Part shown: one piece after another, positions 20,821-30,525 of the stretch | Position numbering within the stretch: the first letter of the stretch is position 1 | Layout of the letters: each line of letters begins with the position of its first letter | NCBI RefSeq assembly: GCF_000803315.1 | Contig: NZ_JRMH01000001.1 | Coordinates: forward strand, 2,232,001-2,296,000 | Length of the DNA stretch: 64,000 bases | Reading direction: 5' to 3' | Source of the DNA: Pectobacterium actinidiae | Lineage (GTDB): Bacteria; Pseudomonadota; Gammaproteobacteria; Enterobacterales; Enterobacteriaceae | Position numbers and translations under genes: made by a program | Notes under the pieces: model-generated | Database searches by the model: none | What the model was told of the DNA's origin: nothing | What the model saw: the letters and a program-made list of their open reading frames with translations, nothing else

Positions 20821-21867
20821 ATGAGTGAGACTGTTCGTGTTGGACTGCTGGGTTACGGTTATGCCAGTAAGACATTCCACGCGCCGTTAATTGTCGGTAC
20901 GGCAGGTATGGAGCTGGTGGCTGTGTCCAGCAGCAATGCTGAAAAAGTGCATGCAGATTGGGCAAATCTTCGAGTAGAGAAAGACCCTCAGGCGTTATTT
21001 AACGATCCCGATATTGATCTCATTGTTATTCCTACCCCTAATGACACGCACTTCCCTCTGGCGAAACAGGCGCTGGAGGCGGGCAAGCATGTCGTCGTCG
21101 ACAAACCTTTTACGGTGACGTTGTCACAAGCGCACGAGTTGGGTGTTGTTGCCGAACGTGTCGGAAAAATGCTTTCTGTTTTCCATAACCGCCGCTGGGA
21201 CAGCGATTTTCTGACGCTGAAACAGCTGCTGGCGGCGGGAACGCTAGGAAATGTGGTGTATATGGAGTCGCATTTCGATCGCTTCCGCCCCGAGGTGCGT
21301 CAGCGCTGGCGTGAAGACGGCAGCGAAGGCAGCGGGATTTGGTACGATCTTGGGCCACACTTGCTGGATCAGGCATTGGAGCTGTTTGGCTTGCCGGTGG
21401 CGATTCAGGTGGATATGGCGCAGCTAAGGCCGGGCAGTAAGGCCACCGATTATTTCCATGCGACGCTGATTTACCCGCAACGCCGCGTCGTTCTGCACGC
21501 CAGTATGCTGGTGGCGGCGGCTTCTGCACGCTACACCGTGCACGGCACGCGCGGCAGCTTTGTTAAATACGGCCTCGACCAACAGGAAGATCGTCTGAAA
21601 GCGGGCGAACGTCCACCGCTGGCCGACTGGGGACAAGATAAGCACGATGGTGTGTTGACGCTGTCTCGCGATGGCATAACGGCGGAACAAACCATTGCCA
21701 CGATACCGGGTAACTATCCGGCCTACTATGCAGCAGTGCGCGACGCGCTGCTCGGCAAGGGCGAAAACCCCGTCAGCGTGCATCAGGCGATTCAGGTGAT
21801 GGAACTGATCGAGCTCGGGCTGCTTTCCCACGAGCAGAAAAAAGCCGTCACGCTGAAAAATAGCTAG
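20821..21867 (+). CDS. ydgJ: Gfo/Idh/MocA-family oxidoreductase YdgJ
   Basis: A 348-residue NAD(P)-dependent oxidoreductase with an N-terminal Rossmann fold (VGLLGYGYASKTFHAPLI, residues 7-24). The family's EAGKHVVVDKPF motif, with the catalytic-type lysine, lies near residue 90. The length matches E. coli YdgJ (346); its substrate is not known. GGGGAA lies 8 bases before the ATG. In E. coli ydgJ is close to cnu and add; here the whole arabinose locus lies between cnu and ydgJ. Confidence 0.88.
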   Translation: MSETVRVGLLGYGYASKTFHAPLIVGTAGMELVAVSSSNAEKVHADWANLRVEKDPQALFNDPDIDLIVIPTPNDTHFPLAKQALEAGKHVVVDKPFTVTLSQAHELGVVAERVGKMLSVFHNRRWDSDFLTLKQLLAAGTLGNVVYMESHFDRFRPEVRQRWREDGSEGSGIWYDLGPHLLDQALELFGLPVAIQVDMAQLRPGSKATDYFHATLIYPQRRVVLHASMLVAAASARYTVHGTRGSFVKYGLDQQEDRLKAGERPPLADWGQDKHDGVLTLSRDGITAEQTIATIPGNYPAYYAAVRDALLGKGENPVSVHQAIQVMELIELGLLSHEQKKAVTLKNS

Positions 21868-21911
21868 ATTTACCGCGTGTTATTCCAGATAGTTAATGGT
21901 TTGTTTAAATA

Positions 21912-21964
21912 GGCGATCTTAGGATCGCCGTAGACTGCCATTTTGGGCGATCTTCGGATCGCCC
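21912..21964. repeat. Two related hairpins in tandem between ydgJ and the yfeH-like gene
   Basis: Hairpin one is GGCGATC-TTAG-GATCGCC (21912-21929). Hairpin two is GGGCGATC-TTCG-GATCGCCC (21945-21964) with a UUCG-type tetraloop. They share the same stem sequence and are 15 bases apart. No T-run follows the second, so they look more like a REP-type repeat pair or mRNA-stabilising structure than a standard terminator. Confidence 0.7.
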
Positions 21965-22018
21965 GTCTTGTTCGGGTGTCAATTCGGCTGATAATAGGCT
22001 AGGGGAAAGGTGTTGGGC

Positions 22019-23011
22019 ATGGGGTGGTTGCAACGTTTACGTATTGATAAGTTTTTATTGGTTTTGATTCTGGTGGTGGTGACGGCGTCGATCTTTCCTG
22101 CGGAAGGCATCGCGAAGGTTTTCTTTGAGAACCTGACAACGGCGGCGATTGCGCTGTTGTTCTTTATGCACGGTGCGAAGTTATCACGTGAAGCGATTAC
22201 TACCGGTATGGGGCACTGGCGTTTGCATCTGGTGGTATTTGCCAGCACGTTTATTCTGTTCCCGCTGCTGGGTATTGGCATGAGCCTGCTCTCGCCCGTA
22301 GTGCTGACGCCGACCTTGTATCTCGGTTTCCTCTATCTGTGTGCGTTACCGGCGACGGTACAATCGGCGATTGCTTATACCTCAATGGCCGGTGGGAATG
22401 TCGCGGCGGCGATTTGTAGCGCCTCGGCATCCAGTATTTTGGGCGTATTTCTCTCGCCGATTCTGGTCGGTTTGCTGATGCATACGCAAGGGGGAGAAAC
22501 GGATACGCTGCACGCTATTGGCTCTATTATCATGCAGTTAATGGTGCCTTTCGTGATTGGACATTTGTCTCGCCCGTTGATTGCCAAGTGGGTTGAACGT
22601 AACCGTAAGCTGATTAGTATTACTGACCGGTCATCAATTCTTTTGGTGGTGTATGTCGCCTTCAGCGAGGCGGTTGTGCAGGGGATTTGGGGACAGATCA
22701 ACGTCTGGTCATTGCTTGCCGTCGTCGGTTGTTCGATCGTGCTGCTAGCGATAGTGCTGGTGGTGAATACGCTGGTTGCCCGTAAGATGGGCTTTAACAC
22801 TGCCGATGAAATCACCATCGTGTTCTGCGGTTCGAAGAAGAGCCTGGCGAATGGGATTCCGATGGCAAACGTGCTATTTCCTGCCGCGGCTGTCGGTGCG
22901 ATGGTGCTGCCGTTGATGATTTTCCATCAAATTCAACTGATGGTCTGCGCCGCTCTGGCACAGCGTTATGTCAAGCGGATAAACAAAGAACAGGATACGT
23001 CTCGTCAATAA
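22019..23011 (+). CDS. yfeH: YfeH-like bile acid:sodium symporter family transporter
   Basis: A 330-residue membrane protein with about ten hydrophobic helices, of the SBF-like/DUF4137 group typified by E. coli YfeH. Motifs seen are ALLFFMHGAKLSREA near residue 45 and ALPATVQSAIAYTSMAGGN near residue 110. The substrate is unknown. I chose ATG 22019 because AGGGGAAAGG ends 8 bases before it; a GTG at 22010 in the same frame would overlap that ribosome-binding site. A strong terminator follows. Confidence 0.82.
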   Translation: MGWLQRLRIDKFLLVLILVVVTASIFPAEGIAKVFFENLTTAAIALLFFMHGAKLSREAITTGMGHWRLHLVVFASTFILFPLLGIGMSLLSPVVLTPTLYLGFLYLCALPATVQSAIAYTSMAGGNVAAAICSASASSILGVFLSPILVGLLMHTQGGETDTLHAIGSIIMQLMVPFVIGHLSRPLIAKWVERNRKLISITDRSSILLVVYVAFSEAVVQGIWGQINVWSLLAVVGCSIVLLAIVLVVNTLVARKMGFNTADEITIVFCGSKKSLANGIPMANVLFPAAAVGAMVLPLMIFHQIQLMVCAALAQRYVKRINKEQDTSRQ

Positions 23012-23037
23012 GAGATTATCGGTCTCTCGCATCTTGC

Positions 23038-23074
23038 AAAACGCCCTCGGTCTTACACAGGCCGAGGGCGTTTT
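23038..23074 (+). terminator. Terminator after the yfeH-like gene
   Basis: A 10-bp stem (ACGCCCTCGG/CCGAGGGCGT) is followed by TTTT, 27 bases past the stop codon. Confidence 0.9.
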
Positions 23075-23253
23075 CATTTGTCATAATTATTTGTAACTAC
23101 TCGGAAATACAATAAATAATCTATTACAGTGATAGTTTCATTGTGGTGTTACTTTTTTGTTTCGTTACGTTATAACAATAGTCGCTCACCGAGATGTATT
23201 GTCGGTAGAGCAGACACAGTTGATGATAATTATTATTTGAGATCGAGGGAAAT

Positions 23254-23712
23254 ATGTTTAAAAAAACGGTGTTAACTTTAGCGATGTTAGGGACGCTGAC
23301 TTCCGCATCTGTGCAAGCTGCTCAGAATGCACAATGTGTAAAAACCAGTCAAAAAGAGATTGCGTCGCTATTTGACCGTTGGAATGCATCGCTGCAAACA
23401 GGTGATGCGAAGAAAGTTGCGCAAAACTATGCGCCAGACGCGGTACTGCTGCCGACGCTGTCCGATCAACCGCGTACAACTGACGCAGAGCGCATTGATT
23501 ACTTCGAACATTTCCTGGCGAAAAAGCCCATTGGCAAGATAGACACCAGCACAATCCGCATCGGCTGTAATAAAGCCGTCGATACCGGAACCTACACCTT
23601 CACATTCGGTGATGGTAGCGTAGCTAAAGCGCGTTATACCTACACTTATGCCTGGAACGGCAAACAGTGGTTGATCACGACGCACCATTCATCTGCGAAC
23701 CCGAACAGCTGA
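23254..23712 (+). CDS. Exported SnoaL/NTF2-like (DUF4440-type) protein
   Basis: A 152-residue protein with a clear Sec signal peptide (residues 1-22, cleaved after VQA). It is followed by one NTF2-like domain: LFDRWNASLQTGDAKKVAQNY, then YTYTYAWNGKQWLITTHHSS. It has two cysteines, near residues 29 and 107, that could pair in the periplasm. Proteins of this shape are often annotated as SgcJ/EcaC-type oxidoreductases, but no activity can be read from the sequence. It stands alone between two terminators, so it forms its own transcription unit. GAGG lies upstream of ATG 23254. Confidence 0.75.
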   Translation: MFKKTVLTLAMLGTLTSASVQAAQNAQCVKTSQKEIASLFDRWNASLQTGDAKKVAQNYAPDAVLLPTLSDQPRTTDAERIDYFEHFLAKKPIGKIDTSTIRIGCNKAVDTGTYTFTFGDGSVAKARYTYTYAWNGKQWLITTHHSSANPNS

Positions 23713-23744
23713 TCTCTATAATTTATCTGTAACAGACTTGTGTC

Positions 23745-23773
23745 AAACGGCTAACAAAAGTTAGCCGTTTTTT
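23745..23773. terminator. Bidirectional terminator between the NTF2-like gene and add
   Basis: An 11-bp stem (AAACGGCTAAC/GTTAGCCGTTT) with an AAAA loop and a T-run on the plus side; the A-run on the other side serves add. Confidence 0.9.
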
Positions 23774-23791
23774 ATGTGCTGGAGAGATACG

Positions 23792-24808
23792 CTAGGGTGT
23801 GACACCGCGTTTACGCAGAACCTTTTCACGCAGTTGCTGTTTTTCCTGCTCGCTGATAAACGCAATGTTCAGGCCGTTTTCCTGTGCTTTGCGCGTTTCT
23901 ACGGCTGTCAGGCCAGCAAGCGGGGCGGCGACTTCATATTCGTGACGGATCTCTATGCCTTGAACGGCAGGATCGTCCGTGTTGATAGTGGCGGGGATTT
24001 CATAGCGCAGAAAGTGGACGAGCGGATGCTTATCCAGTGATTCCACGGTGCTGGTTTGAATGTTAGAGGTTAAACAGGATTCAATGCCGATCCCATGCTG
24101 CGCCATGTGTGTCATGAGGCGGGGATCGATAATGGCGGTTACACCGTGCCCGATGCGCTCAGCACCCAAGTGGTTAATTGCCTGCCAAATACTTTCCGGC
24201 CCGGCCGCTTCACCCGCGTGAACGGTAATGTGCCAGCCCGCATCGCGGGCTTGTCGGAAATGAGAAGTAAACTGTGCGCCGGGATAACCCAATTCATCAC
24301 CTGCCAGATCGAGCGCGACGATGCGATCGCGTTGGGATAGCAGGGCATCCAGCTCTTGCTGGCAGGCCTCGGTGCCGAATGTCCGGCTCATGATGCCAAT
24401 CAGACGAATGTCGGTATCGAAATCACGGCTGCCAGCGGTAATGCCGTCGATCACGGCTTCAACAACGCCAGCAATCGGAAGCTTATGATTCATCGCCATA
24501 TAGTAGGGAGAAAAACGCAGTTCTGCATAATCCAGCCCGGCTTTCATGGCATCTTCAACGTTCTCGTAAGCTACGCGGCGGCAGGCATCCAGTGAGCCAA
24601 GTACGGCCACGCCCCAGTCAAGTTTTTGTAAAAAACTCAGTAAGTCAGGTTCGTTTTTGGTGACCTGAACGTGTGGGCGGAGCGTTTCGATGTCGCTGGC
24701 TGGCAACGCTATATTGTACTGGCGCCCTAGATCCAGAATACTCTGGGCACGGATGTTACCATCTAAATGGCGGTGGATATCCGTTAACGGCAGGAGTGAA
24801 TCAATCAT
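23792..24808 (-). CDS. add: Adenosine deaminase
   Basis: A 338-residue zinc amidohydrolase converting adenosine to inosine (and deoxyadenosine to deoxyinosine) in purine salvage. Zinc and catalytic motifs are visible: [12 protein letters not shown] near residue 9 (two histidines), [12 protein letters not shown] near 195 (histidine plus glutamate), SCLTSNIQT near 260, and NTDDPAV near 277. The length fits E. coli Add (333). It is divergent from the ydgJ side and single in its unit. Confidence 0.95.
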   Translation of the reverse strand: MIDSLLPLTDIHRHLDGNIRAQSILDLGRQYNIALPASDIETLRPHVQVTKNEPDLLSFLQKLDWGVAVLGSLDACRRVAYENVEDAMKAGLDYAELRFSPYYMAMNHKLPIAGVVEAVIDGITAGSRDFDTDIRLIGIMSRTFGTEACQQELDALLSQRDRIVALDLAGDELGYPGAQFTSHFRQARDAGWHITVHAGEAAGPESIWQAINHLGAERIGHGVTAIIDPRLMTHMAQHGIGIESCLTSNIQTSTVESLDKHPLVHFLRYEIPATINTDDPAVQGIEIRHEYEVAAPLAGLTAVETRKAQENGLNIAFISEQEKQQLREKVLRKRGVTP

Positions 24809-24928
24809 AATGGTATTGTCTGATTACTGTTTTTCATACGACAAAGTATAAAAAGAAATCGTGGTAAATAGCCAACTGTTACCGCCGAAACTCAATCCTC
24901 TGAACAATCATTGAGCAAAAACAACCTG

Positions 24929-25906
24929 TTATTGCTTTCCCTGACCCGTAGAACGGACCTTCAACTTAGGTATCGCCCGGATATAAATGAGTTCGCTGAG
25001 CAATTCTACTAACGTTTGGCTGACGATCACGGCTGGAAGTAGCGGCAGTGCGCCCGGTATCGCCAACGCCAGCGGTAGAATAACCAGAGAGTTGCGCGTG
25101 CTGGCGCTAAAGGCCACGGCACGCCCGCTAGCCGAATCCAACCGGAACGCGCGGGCAGTGAACCAGCCGAGCAGCGGTGCCAGCAGCGCGAAGAGCAGAT
25201 AAAACGGCACCGCGAGTAACACCGATGCCCAGGTGAGGCGCAGTTGGGGAATGACCGCCGCCACGACGATAAACAGCACCAGAGCGGTCGCCGGAACAGG
25301 GAGATAGCCTAATGCATCCGCAAACGTTGCCATGGTACGCTGCCGCGCTGCTAGCCATTGCAGAAGGGCGGCCAACGCTAAAGGTACGGCAATCAGCCAG
25401 ATAAATGCGTCGATAAAGGGCGCAAAGGCAATGAGTCCGGCGGCGTCATGGCCGAGAAATAGCGTCAGGTAGAAGGGCAAGGCCAGCATTTGCAGCATCA
25501 ATAAAATAGGCGTTGCGGCCAACAGTCGGGCGGCATCTGCGCGTCCCAGATGCGCGAATGTCACGACGTAGTCAATACAGGGGGCGAGTAACACCAATAT
25601 GATGCCCAGCTTCACCAGTGGATCGGCGGGGAGAAAGGGCAGCATCGACGTCACCAGCAAGGGAATCACGAGGAAGTTGGCAGTCAGCAATGCACCGATG
25701 AATCTGACCTGAGTCATGCTTTTTCCGAGCGTGGTCAGCGGTACTTGCAGGAACGTGACAAACAGCATCAGCGCCAGCGCCGGATTAATCACGACATCCA
25801 GTTGCTCCGTTCCCGGCAGCACCAGCGCTGTTGCCATTGCCGCTATCACGGCAACAAAATAGATCGCGGCCTGATGGGTTTCCATGAAGGGTTTCAACGC
25901 GGACAT
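24929..25906 (-). CDS. ACR3/bile acid:sodium symporter-fold transporter (arsenic resistance protein type)
   Basis: A 325-residue membrane protein with ten hydrophobic helices. It contains the conserved APCIDYVVTFAHLGRADAA segment near residue 105, which carries the membrane cysteine typical of ACR3-like arsenite carriers, and FSASTRNSLVILPLALA in the second half. Proteins of this type are usually annotated as arsenic resistance protein. No arsR, arsC or arsH gene is nearby, so arsenite export is only one possibility and the natural substrate is open. It is the second SBF-fold transporter within 3 kb. Confidence 0.72.
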   Translation of the reverse strand: MSALKPFMETHQAAIYFVAVIAAMATALVLPGTEQLDVVINPALALMLFVTFLQVPLTTLGKSMTQVRFIGALLTANFLVIPLLVTSMLPFLPADPLVKLGIILVLLAPCIDYVVTFAHLGRADAARLLAATPILLMLQMLALPFYLTLFLGHDAAGLIAFAPFIDAFIWLIAVPLALAALLQWLAARQRTMATFADALGYLPVPATALVLFIVVAAVIPQLRLTWASVLLAVPFYLLFALLAPLLGWFTARAFRLDSASGRAVAFSASTRNSLVILPLALAIPGALPLLPAVIVSQTLVELLSELIYIRAIPKLKVRSTGQGKQ

Positions 25907-26004
25907 GGTGTTATCTCAAAATCAAACGGGAGAGGTCGGACAGGAAAAACGGTGGCGGCAAGTGCGGCCACCGTGTGTTTTAGCACGTAATACGATGTGC
26001 TGAC

Positions 26005-27564
26005 TTATTGTGCCGGTGGTGTGACGGGGGCTTCCTGTGTGCCAGGCAGAGACTCTTCACCTTCTTCCGTTGGAATGGAGAAGTACGGTGCGATGAAATC
26101 AGCCAGCGGTATTTTGTTGCCGTTGAAATCAATTTGACCATCGGCATAGTGCAGTGAACTGGTAATGGCATTGTCTTTTGTGACGCTCAGTTGGTTACCT
26201 TCACCAATCTGGGCCATCGCTTCAACCTGTTGTTTTGCCATGTCAGCAAGCTGCTTTTGCTCTTCCGCGTTGGTCGTTTTTGGTCCGCTCTGCACCATCA
26301 ACTCCGTCAGCATATCCAGCGGCAGGTTGAGTTTGGCATCAAGTTTTTTGACCGACTGACGAATGATTTTTTCTTCATCCGACAGAGTTGCATCGTTTGC
26401 TTTATCGGCGTTCTGCAACGGATCGGTTAAATCCAGCGCCAGCGTAAACGTTCCTTCGCCTTTGCTGTTTTTCCAACTGATCGGGGAGATGGCAATACTT
26501 GGGTTACCTTTCAGCAACTGCGGCAGATATTGCAGAACAGACATGGCAACCTCGTGCTGATAAGCGTTAGGATCGATAGCAGTCGGATCCTGCAACAGTT
26601 TCTGCACTTTTTCCTGATAGGCGGTGAGGAACTGTTTGGTACCCGCGCCGTCCAGCTGTGAAATGGACATGCTGACGTTACCAGAACCCAGATTACGGTC
26701 GCCGATGAGTAAAGATCCCAGCGTCACGGCCATTTTGCCTGCCAGATTTTTATCATCTTCGGTTGCGCTACTTTGCAAGGAGAAATCGTTCAATGTAACG
26801 GGGTCACCACCTTCTACGGTAAACGTCATCGTTTTAAAGGACAGATTGCCATCGCCTAAATCCAGATCGAATTTGCCTTTTTGGTTGGTTCCCTTGATGG
26901 AGAAATCGGTGAGATCGACGTTCTCTGTTTGGCCCCAGGCATTTTTCCTTTCCATCTTCACGCTGCTGATGGTGGTATCCAGCTTGCTGCTGCGCAGGTC
27001 GTGTCCGATATCCACCAAGGCTTGCGCGCCGCTGAAGGAAAATTTCTGTTCCGGCGACTGATGGTCGATAGGGGCCAGCGTAACAAGTGACTGCGTATCA
27101 CCGCTGTAAGCGACGCGAGTTTCGGCTGTAAAGAACGGTTTATCTTTCGTCAGCTCGAACCAGGCTTTGACGGCTGGGGTGTTGGCCAACTCGGTATGGA
27201 CAGAAGCCATTGCGGGTACGAGATTAAATTTCTTGAGCTGCGCCAGCGGGAATGGCCCGTGAGAGACTGTTTCGTTTAGGACAAGCTCTTCGCCAGGGGC
27301 AAGGAACTGTGCGCCTTCTGCTGTGCCAATCGAGCCATCTGCTTGTAGCACATAGGATAGCGTACTGCTGAAAACGCCTCCCTGGTAGTCGCGATAGACC
27401 ACTTTCAGCCCCGCGTTCGGGTAGGCTTGTTTGAGCTTGGTATTTAACGTATCGGTAAAACCATCAATCTGTTGAGCCATCTGTTTGCCGGTGTACCAAG
27501 ATGCGCCGGTCCAGATGGCACCCAGAGCAACAATAACGCCTACGGCGACTAACGACTTCTTCAT
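26005..27564 (-). CDS. ydgA: YdgA family protein (DUF945)
   Basis: A 519-residue protein with an N-terminal signal anchor (residues 1-24) and a long envelope-facing domain, matching E. coli YdgA (DUF945, about 500 residues) in position next to manA and in character. The C terminus is proline- and glutamate-rich. Its biochemical role is unknown. A start-proximal AAAGGATG lies a few bases upstream of ATG 27564. Confidence 0.85.
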   Translation of the reverse strand: MKKSLVAVGVIVALGAIWTGASWYTGKQMAQQIDGFTDTLNTKLKQAYPNAGLKVVYRDYQGGVFSSTLSYVLQADGSIGTAEGAQFLAPGEELVLNETVSHGPFPLAQLKKFNLVPAMASVHTELANTPAVKAWFELTKDKPFFTAETRVAYSGDTQSLVTLAPIDHQSPEQKFSFSGAQALVDIGHDLRSSKLDTTISSVKMERKNAWGQTENVDLTDFSIKGTNQKGKFDLDLGDGNLSFKTMTFTVEGGDPVTLNDFSLQSSATEDDKNLAGKMAVTLGSLLIGDRNLGSGNVSMSISQLDGAGTKQFLTAYQEKVQKLLQDPTAIDPNAYQHEVAMSVLQYLPQLLKGNPSIAISPISWKNSKGEGTFTLALDLTDPLQNADKANDATLSDEEKIIRQSVKKLDAKLNLPLDMLTELMVQSGPKTTNAEEQKQLADMAKQQVEAMAQIGEGNQLSVTKDNAITSSLHYADGQIDFNGNKIPLADFIAPYFSIPTEEGEESLPGTQEAPVTPPAQ

Positions 27565-27652
27565 TTTTATTCATCCTTTAGTAAAAAAATGCGCGTTTTC
27601 AACGCGAAACGCTGGCAACTTACCCAGAGGTAACCGCAGCGTATGGAACAAG

Positions 27653-28825
27653 TTATCGGTTAAATACGCGAGCGAGACGCCCCTGTCCCTCAACCGTTAC
27701 CGGTGACTCACTGGCGGAAATAAAGCAGGATTCTCCTGGGCGTAGCGAGAGTCGCTGCTCATTTTTTTGCAGGACGGCATGACCGTCAATACAAAAAACA
27801 ATGGCTGCACTGTTCTGGCTGAGCGTCTGTGTGCTCTGGCTCAGTTCGTGCAACGAAAAAGCAAAATCCTCAACAGGAATCGGGAAGCTGAGTTCATTAC
27901 CCTGTCGGTGTGGCGTCGTCAGCAGCTGGTTTGCGGGTTTAGCGTCGAACACAACATTAGCCAGCAGCTCTGGAATATCAATGTATTTCGGCGTTAGCCC
28001 GGCACGCAGCACGTTATCCGAGTTCGCCATGACTTCTAATGCCACGCCTTTCAGGTAAGCATGCGGCGTTTGCGCAAACAGAAACATGGCTTCGCCGGGT
28101 TGAAGTGTAATGACGTTAAGCAGCAGCGGGGAGAACAATCCGCTGTCATCGGAATAGTATTGTGTGATTGCGCGGATGGTCGCCCAGGGTTCGTCATTTT
28201 GACTATTTAGCGCGGCTTTCAATACACCGAGCGCGCGCGATTTTTGCTCGCCTTCCATACTTAGCAGGTTGGTGAACAGCATGGCGAGATTCTTCGCATC
28301 GGGCTGTTGTAAAAACGCGGTGATCGACGGATGCGCACTGGCAACTGGCTCCAGCAACTGCACAATTTCAGATAATTCTCGGAACCCATTCATGGCCTGA
28401 AAGGGTGTTAATGCGTAGACCAACTCCGGTTTGTGATTGGCGTCTTTGTAGTTTCTTTCGGCTGCATCCAGTGGGATACCGGCGGTATTCTCTCTTGCAA
28501 AGCCTTGTTCTGCCGACGATTTACTGGGATGAACCTGAATGGAAAGCGGCTGTTCCGCACACAAAACCTTAAACAAAAAGGGCAGTTCGCCAAAACGTTG
28601 CGCGATCGTTGCGCCAAGATGGGCGGTCGCGTCTTCTGCAATCACGTCACGCAGGCTGCGGGTGTTGCCTTTTTCATCAATAATCGCCGAACTGCTTTTA
28701 GGATGGGCGCCCATCCAAAGTTCTGCCATCGGTAAATCATTAGGGTTATCAATGCCATATAGCTCATTTAACGCGTGCTTGCTGCCCCAGGCGTAGTGCT
28801 GGACGCAATTGAGCATTTTTTGCAT
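27653..28825 (-). CDS. manA: Mannose-6-phosphate isomerase, class I
   Basis: A 390-residue zinc enzyme that interconverts fructose-6-phosphate and mannose-6-phosphate, supplying mannose for GDP-sugars and allowing growth on mannose. Zinc-site motifs are visible: QPLSIQVHPSKSSAE near residue 95, DANHKPELVYALTPF near 130, and the C-terminal LRAGLTPKYIDIPELL. Its length is the same as E. coli ManA (391). It is divergent from fumC across a 240-base gap; E. coli has fumA next to fumC, which is missing here. Confidence 0.95.
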   Translation of the reverse strand: MQKMLNCVQHYAWGSKHALNELYGIDNPNDLPMAELWMGAHPKSSSAIIDEKGNTRSLRDVIAEDATAHLGATIAQRFGELPFLFKVLCAEQPLSIQVHPSKSSAEQGFARENTAGIPLDAAERNYKDANHKPELVYALTPFQAMNGFRELSEIVQLLEPVASAHPSITAFLQQPDAKNLAMLFTNLLSMEGEQKSRALGVLKAALNSQNDEPWATIRAITQYYSDDSGLFSPLLLNVITLQPGEAMFLFAQTPHAYLKGVALEVMANSDNVLRAGLTPKYIDIPELLANVVFDAKPANQLLTTPHRQGNELSFPIPVEDFAFSLHELSQSTQTLSQNSAAIVFCIDGHAVLQKNEQRLSLRPGESCFISASESPVTVEGQGRLARVFNR

Positions 28826-29065
28826 GTCGGCTCCCTGCTATTACATTAATTGTTAATTTCTGTGATGCTGGCTGCTAATTACTAGAGTGATTATGAATAC
28901 ACTGCATCCTCTTCGCTTCATGGTAATGTTTTATGTAGCGTGATACCAGACAGTGTTAGTAGACCAACAAGCGTTAACAAGGCCAGTGAGTGTTATCAGA
29001 ATAGGCTCAGCGATGTGATTCAATGTCTTCTACTAGTTGAATGTGTATTTTAAGGAGGAAAGGTA

Positions 29066-30463
29066 ATGAGCACGACGCGTAGTGAAAAAGACTCAATGGG
29101 ACCGATTGATGTTCCTGCTGAACGGTTATGGGGCGCACAAACGCAACGATCGCTGGAGCACTTCCGTATTTCTGAAGAGAAAATGCCACGTGCGCTGATT
29201 TATGCGCTGGCACAAACCAAGCGAGCGGCGGCTCGCGTTAACATGGATCTCTCGCTTCTGCCTCCTGAACGGGGAAATGCGATTATTCAGGCAGCGGACG
29301 AAGTGTTGGCTGACAAGCATGCCGGGGAGTTCCCGTTAGCAATCTGGCAGACGGGGTCTGGCACGCAAAGTAATATGAATATGAACGAGGTGTTGGCTAA
29401 CCGCGCCAGTGAACTGCTGGGGGGAGAGCGGGGCAATAATCGGCTGGTTCATCCCAATGATGATGTCAACAAAAGCCAGAGTTCCAACGACGTCTTCCCT
29501 ACGGCGATGCACGTCGCTGCCGTAGTCGCGATCAACGAGCACCTGATTCCTGAATTGAAAGCGCTGCACGCCACGCTGGCGTCGAAAGCCGAGCAGTTTA
29601 AGGACATCGTTAAGATTGGTCGTACGCATTTACAGGATGCTACGCCGCTGACGCTGGGGCAGGAAATCTCCGGTTGGGCTGCGATGTTGCAGCATAATCT
29701 GAAGCATATCGAGAACAGCGTGCCGCACATTTGCGAGCTGGCGCTGGGCGGTACAGCGGTTGGAACAGGGCTAAACACGCATCCTGAATATGCGGTGCGC
29801 GTGGCGGCGGAGCTGGCGACACTCACCGGTCAGCCATTTGTGACCTCGCCGAATAAATTTGAAGCGCTGGCAACCTGTGATGCATTGGTACACGGGCACG
29901 GTGCGTTGAAGGGGTTGGCCGCATCATTAATGAAGATTGCTAACGATGTGCGCTGGCTGGCGTCTGGCCCTCGCTGTGGTATCGGCGAACTGAGTATTCC
30001 TGAAAACGAGCCGGGCAGTTCCATCATGCCGGGCAAGGTCAACCCAACGCAGTGTGAAGCACTGACAATGCTGTGTTGCCAGGTGATGGGTAACGATGTC
30101 GCTGTGAATATCGGTGGTGCATCCGGTAACTTCGAGCTGAACGTGTATCGCCCCATGGTGATTCATAACTTCTTGCAATCGATTCGCCTGCTGGCTGATG
30201 GCATGAAGAGCTTTGATGAGCATTGCGCGGTGGGGATCGAGCCGAATCACGATCGCATCACTCAGTTGCTGAACGAATCACTGATGCTGGTAACTGCGCT
30301 CAATACGCATATTGGCTATGACAAAGCAGCAGAAATTGCCAAAAAAGCGCACAAAGAAGGACTGACGCTGAAGGCGGCTGCACTCAAACTGAACTATCTC
30401 ACCGAAGCACAGTTTGATGAGTGGGTTCGACCGGAAGATATGGTCGGTAGCCTGAAAAAGTAA
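29066..30463 (+). CDS. fumC: Class II fumarate hydratase
   Basis: A 465-residue iron-independent fumarase of the aspartase/fumarase superfamily that converts fumarate to malate in the TCA cycle. The superfamily signature [11 protein letters not shown] lies near residue 318. [19 protein letters not shown] and TAMHVAA complete the active-site regions. AAGGAGGAAAGG precedes the ATG. In E. coli the oxygen-stable FumC is used under oxidative stress or iron shortage. It ends in a terminator facing tus. Confidence 0.96.
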   Translation: MSTTRSEKDSMGPIDVPAERLWGAQTQRSLEHFRISEEKMPRALIYALAQTKRAAARVNMDLSLLPPERGNAIIQAADEVLADKHAGEFPLAIWQTGSGTQSNMNMNEVLANRASELLGGERGNNRLVHPNDDVNKSQSSNDVFPTAMHVAAVVAINEHLIPELKALHATLASKAEQFKDIVKIGRTHLQDATPLTLGQEISGWAAMLQHNLKHIENSVPHICELALGGTAVGTGLNTHPEYAVRVAAELATLTGQPFVTSPNKFEALATCDALVHGHGALKGLAASLMKIANDVRWLASGPRCGIGELSIPENEPGSSIMPGKVNPTQCEALTMLCCQVMGNDVAVNIGGASGNFELNVYRPMVIHNFLQSIRLLADGMKSFDEHCAVGIEPNHDRITQLLNESLMLVTALNTHIGYDKAAEIAKKAHKEGLTLKAAALKLNYLTEAQFDEWVRPEDMVGSLKK

Positions 30464-30491
30464 TGACGCGGTAGTCAGCGTTTTATCCTAT

Positions 30492-30522
30492 AGCCTGCCG
30501 GAGTTTACCCGCAGGCTTTTTC
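30492..30522. terminator. Terminator between fumC and tus
   Basis: The stem AGCCTGC/GCAGGCT is extended by inner G-C pairs and followed by TTTTTCTTTT on the plus strand. It occupies the 62-base gap between the converging fumC and tus genes. Confidence 0.85.
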
Positions 30523-30525
30523 TTT

